A stretch of 64,000 nt of DNA from Mycolicibacterium senegalense (GTDB lineage Bacteria > Actinomycetota > Actinomycetes > Mycobacteriales > Mycobacteriaceae): contig NZ_CP081000.1 in NCBI RefSeq assembly GCF_019645875.1, positions 5,640,417-5,704,416 on the forward strand, written 5' to 3'. The notes under the pieces are model-generated. The model saw only the letters and a list, made by a program, of their open reading frames with translations. It was not told the DNA's origin and ran no database searches. The position numbers and the translations under genes were made by a program. This document shows, piece after piece, positions 26,360 through 33,327 of this stretch; the stretch's first letter is position 1; each line of letters opens with the position of its first letter.

Positions 26360-26884
26360 GACACGACGCTAGTGGCTCCCGACGGGAACCCCGCCACGGC
26401 TTTCGCGACAGATCATCACGGCGTGTCCGCGAACCAGACAAAATTGTTACCTGTGTAAAACCTATGATTGCCGGCGCGAATCCAGCGAAGTCGTGATCCA
26501 GGCCCCCATGAGTCCGGATAGTCGCTTCCCTCACATCACTGCCGCAAATTGCCGTGCGTCACGTCCAGCCAAAGCTACCGGCCAGTATGGACCATTCCGT
26601 GGACCATTAATCGGCCGACGGGCAAACTGCTGACAGACCCCGCCACATTGGTGCCGACCCCTGGTTGACGGAGCCTGATCCGACCGTTGACTTGTTTGCC
26701 ACAGCGCATCAGTACGACCGCACACAAGCGCATCTCAGCAAAGAAATTGACCATCCAAACGGGATGCCTGTTTTCTCATTATTTGAACTAACTATGGACT
26801 TGACGTGGCACTATGTGTTCAATCTGTTATTACTTTCAAGTAAGTATCAGCTCCTTCTTAAGGGGCAAGCAAAGGAATAGATTG
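26360..26884. other. 525-bp intergenic region with AT-rich leader
   Basis: No convincing gene is seen. The part from about 26690 to 26880 is clearly richer in A/T than the rest of the window and lies directly upstream of the secreted porin-like gene. It includes a TTGACG hexamer at 26800-26805 and runs such as TTATTACTTTC near 26826-26836, compatible with a promoter and a long 5' leader. A 71-codon TTG-initiated frame (26665-26880) ends just before the downstream start but has unusual codon use and is not called. Confidence 0.5.
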
Positions 26885-28159
26885 ATGCAAACCGCTGTTC
26901 GCTCCTACTTCACCGCCGGGGTCGCCCTGGCCGGCGCCGGCGTCATCGCCGTCAGCCCGGTCGCGCCAACCCCGACCGACATCGGGCTGCCCGCCATCCA
27001 CGCGTCGTCGGCGGCGGTGACGCTCAATGCGCTGACCAACCCGCTCGATGCGTGGGTCCAGACCCTGACCAAGGCGGGCACCAACCTGCAAGCGCTCGGC
27101 GAGCAACTGATGGCATCGCCGGCGCCCATCCTGCAGACCGTCATCAGGAATCAGATCGGCAACGCGACGGTCATCGGGAACGCCGTCCAGTCCTACGGCG
27201 ATCTCCTCGGCACCACCCTCCAGGGCCTGCCCGCGGCCCTCCAAGAGGCCTCCGACCTGATCAACCAAGGTCAGATCACCAAGGCCATGGACGGGCTGAC
27301 GAACGCACTGCTTCCGGCCATCGTGGGCGTGCTCGACCTGATGAACGGCACCTGGTCCGCGGTCGACACGACGACGCAGAACATCCAGAACGTGATCGCG
27401 GCGGTGCCGACCCTCGTTCAATCGGTCGCCCTGCCCGCGCTGTATCCGGTGCTGTCGGTGGTGAACGGTTTGGCCGCAACCGCGGAAGAAGTGGTGACGG
27501 CGGCCAACGCCGGCGATACCGAAGGCGTCGTCAACGCGTTCATCAACGCTCCGGCCAACCTCACCGACGCCTTCCTCAACGGCAAGGGCACGATACTCGG
27601 GTTCATCAACACCCCCGGGCTCTTGTCTCCGGAGTCCGGCTTCGGCTTCCTGGGCGACGGTCCCATCACGTCGATACTGAACATCCCCAAGACCATCGCC
27701 GGATTGCTCGACCCGAACCCGCAGGCACCGGCCACCGCCACGGTGGCTACGGTCAACTCCGCCAAACTGGCCAGCTCGCCCGTCAAAGCACTCAGCAGCG
27801 GCGTCTCGGCGCGCACCGTCACGCTCAGCGCCCCTGCTGCCGAGACGGCTGACGAACCTGCCAGTGCCGCAACAGATTCGGATGCAGCCACGACAGCAGA
27901 CAGCCCCGCGGCGTCGGCTCAGGCGGACGACTCGGCATCGGATTCGACCGAGGCCAAGGCCCCGGCACCGGCTAAGACGGCGACGGCGACGGCGACGGCA
28001 GGCAAGACCGCGGTCAAGAAGCCGACCGCCACCGCGAACCCGGCGCAGAAGATCCGCGACAACATCAAGAAGGCCACGCAGCGGTTGACGGGGAAGACCA
28101 CCGAGACCGGCAAGCGCTCCAGCGCTGCGGGCAAGGCCCGCCACAAGAGCGGTCACTGA
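26885..28159 (+). CDS. gjpA: Secreted GjpA-type outer-membrane porin-like protein
   Basis: The 424-aa protein begins with an export segment (MQTAVRSYFTAGVALAGAGV, then AVSPVAPTPTDIGLPAI), a signature of a mycobacterial family often annotated as GjpA-like porins after a Gordonia channel protein. The middle (about residues 40-290) is amphipathic, with regular Ala/Val/Leu/Asn patterns. The last 130 residues are low-complexity Ala/Thr/Ser/Lys ending in a basic tail. AAAGGAATAG precedes the ATG. Channel activity is inferred from family naming only. It is absent between Rv3713 and Rv3715c as I recall the M. tuberculosis map, so it looks like a lineage-specific insertion. Confidence 0.65.
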   Translation: MQTAVRSYFTAGVALAGAGVIAVSPVAPTPTDIGLPAIHASSAAVTLNALTNPLDAWVQTLTKAGTNLQALGEQLMASPAPILQTVIRNQIGNATVIGNAVQSYGDLLGTTLQGLPAALQEASDLINQGQITKAMDGLTNALLPAIVGVLDLMNGTWSAVDTTTQNIQNVIAAVPTLVQSVALPALYPVLSVVNGLAATAEEVVTAANAGDTEGVVNAFINAPANLTDAFLNGKGTILGFINTPGLLSPESGFGFLGDGPITSILNIPKTIAGLLDPNPQAPATATVATVNSAKLASSPVKALSSGVSARTVTLSAPAAETADEPASAATDSDAATTADSPAASAQADDSASDSTEAKAPAPAKTATATATAGKTAVKKPTATANPAQKIRDNIKKATQRLTGKTTETGKRSSAAGKARHKSGH

Positions 28160-28170
28160 TCCGCTAGATC

Positions 28171-28241
28171 CCGCCGAGTGTGACGCAGACGTTGTTCGTG
28201 GACCTACGAAACGACGTCTGCGTCGCACTCGGCGGATTTTG
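28171..28241 (+). terminator. Long hairpin terminator between gjpA-like gene and recR
   Basis: A 21-bp inverted repeat (28171-28191 with 28215-28235) has one G-U pair and is otherwise perfect. It has a 23-nt loop and is followed by ATTTTG. It terminates the plus-strand gene and separates it from convergent recR. Confidence 0.85.
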
Positions 28242-28243
28242 AA

Positions 28244-28855
28244 CTAAGCCATGGCACGACGGCCGGCCAACGCCCGGCCCAAGGTGAGCTCGTCGGCGAA
28301 CTCGAGGTCACCGCCCATCGGCAGGCCCGAGGCGATACGGGTGACGGTCAGGCCCGGGATGTCGCGGAGCATTCGCACCAGATAGGTGGCCGTGGCCTCG
28401 CCCTCGGTGTTGGGGTCGGTCGCGATGATCACCTCGGCCACATCGACACCGTCGACACGTTCACCGATCCGGTTGAGCAGCTCCCGGATGCGCAACTGGT
28501 CGGGGCCGACGCCGGACAACGGATCCAGCGCCCCGCCCAGCACGTGGTAACGACCGCGGAATTCGCGGGTGCGCTCGACGGCCTGCACGTCCTTGGGCTC
28601 CTCCACCACGCACACCAATGAGGCGTCACGGCGTGGGTCCTTACAGATCCGGCAGCGTTCCTCGTCGGAGACGTTGCCGCACACCGCGCAGAACGTGACC
28701 CCGTCACGAATGCGGCCCAGCACCGCCGTCAACCGATCGATGTCCGGCGGCTCGACGCTGAGCAGGTGAAACGCGATCCGCTGCGCGCTCTTGGGCCCGA
28801 TCCCGGGGAGCTTGCCGAGCTCGTCGATCAGATCCTGTACCGGGCCTTCAAACAC
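28244..28855 (-). CDS. recR: Recombination mediator protein RecR
   Basis: RecR works with RecO (and RecF) to load RecA on SSB-coated gaps. The 203-aa protein has the helix-hairpin-helix LGKLPGIGPKSAQRIAFHLL, a C4 zinc finger (CAVCGNVSDEERCRIC), a TOPRIM domain beginning at LVCVVEEPKDVQAVE and the ATDPNTEGEATATYL acidic motif. The start is GTG at 28855, adjoining the ybaB stop, so the ybaB-recR pair is translationally coupled, as in Rv3716c-Rv3715c. Confidence 0.97.
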   Translation of the reverse strand: MFEGPVQDLIDELGKLPGIGPKSAQRIAFHLLSVEPPDIDRLTAVLGRIRDGVTFCAVCGNVSDEERCRICKDPRRDASLVCVVEEPKDVQAVERTREFRGRYHVLGGALDPLSGVGPDQLRIRELLNRIGERVDGVDVAEVIIATDPNTEGEATATYLVRMLRDIPGLTVTRIASGLPMGGDLEFADELTLGRALAGRRAMA

Positions 28856-29188
28856 TCAGACCCCCGGAAGCCCGAACCCGCTCAACCCGCCGGCCAGCGG
28901 GCCCAGGCGGCTCTGCGCCAGCGTCGTCACCTGATTGGAGGCATCGGCAAGGGCGCCCACGATGAGATCCTGCAGGGTCTCGACGTCCTCGGGATCAACC
29001 ACCTTGGGGTCGATCGCCACCGCGACCACCTCGCCGCTGCCCTTGACCGTCACCTGCACCAGCCCGCCACCGGCCTGGCCGTGCACCTCGGAATTGGCCA
29101 GCGCCTCCTGCGCCTCCATGAGCTGCTGCTGCACCTGCTGCGCCTGCGCCAGCAGGGCGGACATATCGGGCGTGCCTCCGGGTTGCAT
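28856..29188 (-). CDS. YbaB/EbfC-family nucleoid-associated protein
   Basis: The 110-aa protein has a coiled N-terminal helix (MSALLAQAQQVQQQLMEAQE), a central beta sheet (GGGLVQVTVKGSGEVVAVAID) and PKVVDPEDVETLQDLIVGAL, the standard YbaB/EbfC fold that dimerises and binds DNA. ATG at 29188 (MQPGGTPDMS) gives the usual length; a longer upstream frame overlaps the divergent amidase and is unlikely. It is the first gene of the ybaB-recR operon and corresponds to Rv3716c. Confidence 0.94.
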   Translation of the reverse strand: MQPGGTPDMSALLAQAQQVQQQLMEAQEALANSEVHGQAGGGLVQVTVKGSGEVVAVAIDPKVVDPEDVETLQDLIVGALADASNQVTTLAQSRLGPLAGGLSGFGLPGV

Positions 29189-29299
29189 GAGTGGTCCCCT
29201 TGCCGTGTTGATTAAGTCTTGGTCTCGACTTGGTTGCTCTCGCCTGTCGGCGGCGATTTGAGCTTTCAGCCTAGTCGGCGCCCGGGCTAGCGTGACGCC

Positions 29300-30076
29300 G
29301 TGCGAGTTCCAGACTGCGTGCGTGTCGGCACCGCCATGGTCAGCAGCGTATTCATCGCTGCTGCCGTCCCGGCCGTCGTCGACGCGCCCCATGCCACCGC
29401 CGCCCCCTCGAACATCGCCGGCATGATCGTCTTCCTCGATCCCGGCCACAACGGCGCCAACGACGCGTCGATCAGCCGGCAGGTGCCCACCGGCCGCGGC
29501 GGCACCAAGGACTGCCAGGCCAGCGGCACCTCCACCGCGGACGGCTTTCCCGAGCACACCTTCACCTGGGACACCACGCTGCGGGTCCGCGCCCTGCTGA
29601 ACCAGATGGGCGTGCGGACAGCCATGTCGCGCGGCAACGACAACGCCCTGGGACCCTGCGTCGACGAGCGCGCCTCGATGGCCAACGCCCTGCGACCCAA
29701 CGCCATCGTGTCCATCCACGCCGACGGCGGACCGGCCAACGGCCGCGGCTTCCACGTGCTCTATTCGTCCCCACCGCTGAACAACGTGCAGGCCGGGCCG
29801 TCGGTGCAGTTCGCCAAGACCATGCGCGATCAGCTGTCGGCCTCGGGGATTCCGCCCGCCACCTACATCGGTTCGGGGGGACTGGATGCCCGTTCGGACA
29901 TCGCCGGACTCAACCTGGCGCAGTTCCCGTCGATCCTCGTCGAGTGCGGCAACATGAAGAACCCGGTCGACTCATCCCTGATGAAGTCCCCGGAGGGCCG
30001 GCAGAAGTACGCCGAGGCCATCGTCCGGGGTGTCACCGCTTACCTGGGCAGCCAGGGCGGAACCCCGGCTCGCTAG
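29300..30076 (+). CDS. Secreted N-acetylmuramoyl-L-alanine amidase (Ami1/Rv3717-like)
   Basis: The 258-aa protein has a signal peptide ending near HATAAPS and a zinc amidase_3 domain with the first ligand His in VFLDPGHNG, the second in SIHADGG and the catalytic Glu in ILVECGNMKN. It cleaves the amide between N-acetylmuramic acid and the stem peptide, acting in septal peptidoglycan turnover. Two Cys (DCQASG and LGPCVDE) may form the disulfide seen in Rv3717. GTG at 29300 is the start, divergent from ybaB. Confidence 0.93.
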   Translation: MRVPDCVRVGTAMVSSVFIAAAVPAVVDAPHATAAPSNIAGMIVFLDPGHNGANDASISRQVPTGRGGTKDCQASGTSTADGFPEHTFTWDTTLRVRALLNQMGVRTAMSRGNDNALGPCVDERASMANALRPNAIVSIHADGGPANGRGFHVLYSSPPLNNVQAGPSVQFAKTMRDQLSASGIPPATYIGSGGLDARSDIAGLNLAQFPSILVECGNMKNPVDSSLMKSPEGRQKYAEAIVRGVTAYLGSQGGTPAR

Positions 30077-30100
30077 CCCGCTGTGCCAGATGGTCGGGCG

Positions 30101-30541
30101 CTACGCGCCCTCCACTTCCTTCTTCAGGTTGGCCAGCACCTCGTCCTGAATCTTGCGCAGGCCCAGCGGCGCGAAGGTCTTCTCGAAGAAGCCCTTGATC
30201 CCGCCGGCACCGGTCCAGCTGGTCTTGAGGTTCACCGAGGACCCGGTGCCTGCCGGGGCGACGGTCCAATTGGTCACCAGGCTGGAGTTCGCGTCCTTCT
30301 CGATCACCGTGTGGCCGGCCACGTCGACCGACGCCTTGATGTCACGCACCCGGGATTCGGTCGCCTGCAGCTTCCAACTGGCCACCGTGCCGGCACCCTG
30401 ACCACCCTCGAGGACCTGGTAATCGCGGTAGTGCGAGGAAAGGATCTTCGGGCGCACGGTCTGGTAATCCGCGATCGCGGCGAACACAGCGGCCGGCTCG
30501 GCGTTGATCAGAACCGTGCTGACCGCACTGACCTGTCCCAT
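30101..30541 (-). CDS. SRPBCC-family protein (Rv3718c-like)
   Basis: The 146-aa protein has a START-like/polyketide-cyclase fold: an opening strand (STVLINAEPAAVFAAIADY), several beta strands (GTVASWKLQ, VIEKDANSSLVTNWTV) and a long C-terminal helix (IQDEVLANLKKEVEGA). These proteins bind a hydrophobic ligand in the cavity; the ligand is unknown. It matches Rv3718c in position and converges with the amidase gene. The ATG is at 30541. Confidence 0.85.
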   Translation of the reverse strand: MGQVSAVSTVLINAEPAAVFAAIADYQTVRPKILSSHYRDYQVLEGGQGAGTVASWKLQATESRVRDIKASVDVAGHTVIEKDANSSLVTNWTVAPAGTGSSVNLKTSWTGAGGIKGFFEKTFAPLGLRKIQDEVLANLKKEVEGA

Positions 30542-30608
30542 GACTGAAACTCCCTTATTGCTCGTGTCTGCGGTCGCATCGTCGGCAACCTCCGACTAGC
30601 GTATATGT

Positions 30609-32000
30609 GTGTCTGTTGTTACGACTGACGCACAAGCTGTCCATGCCCTCGGCGTGCGGCGCCTCATGGATAGCTACCGCGCCATACCGCCCAATTCGCC
30701 GGTGCGGCTTGCCAAGCCCACGTCGAACCTGTTTCGTGCGCGCGATCGCAGCGCGGTCAAAGGCCTGGACGTCTCGGGCCTGACCGGTGTGATCGCGGTC
30801 GACGCCGAAGCCCGCACCGCCGACGTCGCCGGCATGTGCACCTATGAGGATCTGGTGGCCGCGACGCTGCCGCACGCGCTGGCACCCCTGGTGGTGCCGC
30901 AACTCAAGACCATCACCCTGGGCGGCGCCGTCACCGGGCTGGGCATCGAATCAACGTCGTTCCGCAACGGCCTGCCACACGAATCGGTGCTGGAGATGGA
31001 CATTCTCACCGGGGCAGGTGAAATCGTCACCGCGTCACCCGAGCAGCATGCCGATCTGTTTCGGACATTCCCCAATTCCTATGGCACGCTCGGCTATTCG
31101 ACCCGACTGCGGATCGAGCTGGAACCCGTCACACCTTTTGTCGCGTTGCGGCACCTGCGGTTTCACACCCTGGACGCACTCGTCGCGGCGATGGACCGGA
31201 TCATCGAGACCGGTGGGCTCGACGGCCAACCGGTCGATTACCTCGACGGCGTGGTGTTCAGCGCCGACGAAAGCTATCTCTGCGTGGGTTTCAAGACGAC
31301 GACACCGGGCCCGGTCAGCGACTACACCGGCCAGGACATCTACTACCGCTCGATCCAGCACGCCGACGGTGAGAAACACGACCGCCTGACCATTCACGAC
31401 TACCTGTGGCGCTGGGACACCGACTGGTTCTGGTGTTCGCGGGCTTTCGGCGCGCAGAACCCCACGATCCGGCGGTTCTGGCCGCGTCGCCTTCGCCGCA
31501 GCAGCTTCTACTGGAAACTGGTCGGCTACGACCAGCGCTTCAACATCGCCGACCGGATCGAGAAGCGCAACGGGCGCCCGCCGCGCGAACGGGTGGTGCA
31601 GGACATCGAGGTGCCACTGGAGAACTGCAGACAGTTCCTCGACTGGTTCCTGGAGAACGTGCCGATCGAACCGATCTGGCTGTGCCCGCTGCGATTACGT
31701 GAAGACGACCGGCACGGTTCCGGGTGGCCGCTGTATCCCCTTCGCGCGCACCACACCTACGTCAACGTCGGGTTCTGGTCGTCGGTGCCCGTCGGCCCGG
31801 TCGAAGGGCACACCAACAAGCTGATCGAGGCCAAGGTCAGCGAACTCGACGGACACAAGTCCCTGTACTCCGACTCCTACTATCCGCGTGAGGATTTCGA
31901 CCAGCTCTACGGCGGCGAGACCTACAAGACCGTCAAGAAGTCCTACGACCCCGATTCACGTCTGTTTGACCTGTACTCGAAAGCCGTGTTGCGCCGATGA
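30609..32000 (+). CDS. FAD-binding oxidoreductase (Rv3719-like; TmsA/BfaA type)
   Basis: The 463-aa protein has an N-terminal FAD_binding_4 (VAO-type) domain (GVIAVDAEARTADVAGMCTYEDLV, LKTITLGGAVTGLGIES, YGTLGYSTRLRIEL) and a C-terminal region resembling DHCR24-type reductases (PIEPIWLCPLRL, HTYVNVGFW). It is paired with a cyclopropane-synthase-like methyltransferase 13 nt downstream. That pairing (TmsA-TmsB, also BfaA-BfaB) makes 10-methyl branched fatty acids such as tuberculostearic acid in mycobacteria, where the oxidoreductase reduces the 10-methylene intermediate. The role is inferred from the pair. The start is GTG at 30609. Confidence 0.85.
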   Translation: MSVVTTDAQAVHALGVRRLMDSYRAIPPNSPVRLAKPTSNLFRARDRSAVKGLDVSGLTGVIAVDAEARTADVAGMCTYEDLVAATLPHALAPLVVPQLKTITLGGAVTGLGIESTSFRNGLPHESVLEMDILTGAGEIVTASPEQHADLFRTFPNSYGTLGYSTRLRIELEPVTPFVALRHLRFHTLDALVAAMDRIIETGGLDGQPVDYLDGVVFSADESYLCVGFKTTTPGPVSDYTGQDIYYRSIQHADGEKHDRLTIHDYLWRWDTDWFWCSRAFGAQNPTIRRFWPRRLRRSSFYWKLVGYDQRFNIADRIEKRNGRPPRERVVQDIEVPLENCRQFLDWFLENVPIEPIWLCPLRLREDDRHGSGWPLYPLRAHHTYVNVGFWSSVPVGPVEGHTNKLIEAKVSELDGHKSLYSDSYYPREDFDQLYGGETYKTVKKSYDPDSRLFDLYSKAVLRR

Positions 32001-32013
32001 ATGGAGAACAGCG

Positions 32014-33327
32014 ATGACCACCTTCAAAGAACACTCGACGCATGCGACCGATCACAAGCTCAGCCTGGCCGAGATTCTGGAGATCTTCGCCACGGGTTCG
32101 CAGCCGCTGAAGTTCACCGCCTACGACGGCAGCAGCGCCGGGCCCGAGAACGCCACACTCGGCCTGGATCTCAAGACGCCGCGCGGCACCACGTATCTGG
32201 CCACCGCTCCCGGTGACCTCGGCCTGGCCCGCGCCTATGTGTCCGGCGACCTGGAACCGCACGGAGTGCACCCCGGTGACCCGTACCCGCTGCTGTGCGC
32301 TCTGGCCGAGAAGATGTCGTTCAAGCGCCCGCCGGCCCGGGTGCTGGCCAACATCGTCCGCTCGATCGGCATCGAGCATCTCAAGCCGATCGCGCCGCCA
32401 CCCCAGGAGGCACTGCCGCGGTGGCGCCGGATGATGGAGGGCCTGCGGCACAGCAAGACTCGTGACGCCGAGGCGATCCACCACCACTACGACGTGTCCA
32501 ACACCTTCTACGAATGGGTGCTCGGACCGTCGATGACCTACACCTGCGCATGCTATCCGGACGCCGACGCCAGCTTGGAAACCGCGCAGGACAACAAGTA
32601 TCGGCTGGTGTTCGAGAAGCTGCGGCTGCAACCGGGCGACCGGTTGCTCGATGTCGGTTGCGGCTGGGGCGGCATGGTGCGTTACGCCGCCCGCCACGGC
32701 GTCAATGCGCTCGGCGTGACGCTGTCGGCAGAGCAGGCCCGGTGGGCGCAGGATGCCATCGCCGAAGAAGGCCTCGGCGACCTGGCCGAGGTGCGCCACG
32801 GCGACTACCGCGACATCGTCGAAGACGGGTTCGACGCAGTGTCCTCGATCGGCCTGACAGAGCACATCGGGGTGCACAACTATCCGTCGTACTTCGGTTT
32901 CCTCAAGTCGAAGATGCGTCCCGGCGCGCTGCTGCTCAACCACTGCATCACCCGTCACGACAACCGGTCCGGCGCGGCAGCGGGCGGATTCATCGACCGT
33001 TATGTCTTCCCGGACGGCGAGCTGACCGGCTCGGGGCGCATCATCACCGAGGTACAGGACATCGGCCTTGAGGTCCTGCACGAGGAGAACCTGCGCCATC
33101 ACTATGCGATGACGCTGCGTGACTGGTGCGCCAACCTCGTCGCGCACTGGGACGAGGCCGTGGCCGAAGTCGGTTTGCCCACCGCCAAGGTGTGGGGCCT
33201 GTACATGGCCGGCTCACGGCTCGGTTTCGAAACGAATGTGATTCAGCTGCACCAGGTTTTGGCCGTCAAGCTCGACGAACGCGGTGACGACGGCGGGCTG
33301 CCCTTGCGGCCGTGGTGGACGCCTTAG
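32014..33327 (+). CDS. Cyclopropane-fatty-acid-synthase-family methyltransferase (Rv3720-like; TmsB type)
   Basis: The 437-aa protein has an N-terminal sterol-carrier-like region and a SAM-dependent methyltransferase core: DRLLDVGCGWGGMVRYAA (motif I), GVTLSAEQARWAQ, DAVSSIGLTEHIG and the C-terminal LYMAGSRLGFE helix typical of CFA synthases. It methylates the double bond of an acyl chain on a phospholipid. With the upstream FAD oxidoreductase it probably forms the 10-methylene then 10-methyl chain of tuberculostearate. GAGAACAGCG precedes the ATG. The stop overlaps that of convergent dnaX by 4 nt. Confidence 0.88.
   Translation: MTTFKEHSTHATDHKLSLAEILEIFATGSQPLKFTAYDGSSAGPENATLGLDLKTPRGTTYLATAPGDLGLARAYVSGDLEPHGVHPGDPYPLLCALAEKMSFKRPPARVLANIVRSIGIEHLKPIAPPPQEALPRWRRMMEGLRHSKTRDAEAIHHHYDVSNTFYEWVLGPSMTYTCACYPDADASLETAQDNKYRLVFEKLRLQPGDRLLDVGCGWGGMVRYAARHGVNALGVTLSAEQARWAQDAIAEEGLGDLAEVRHGDYRDIVEDGFDAVSSIGLTEHIGVHNYPSYFGFLKSKMRPGALLLNHCITRHDNRSGAAAGGFIDRYVFPDGELTGSGRIITEVQDIGLEVLHEENLRHHYAMTLRDWCANLVAHWDEAVAEVGLPTAKVWGLYMAGSRLGFETNVIQLHQVLAVKLDERGDDGGLPLRPWWTP

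Noticed and set aside
26665..26880. 71-codon frame starting at TTG directly upstream of the porin-like gene
   Set aside because: It lies in AT-rich sequence, has codon use unlike mycobacterial genes, no clear ribosome-binding site and no recognisable motif; its end next to the downstream start is probably chance. Ribosome profiling would decide.
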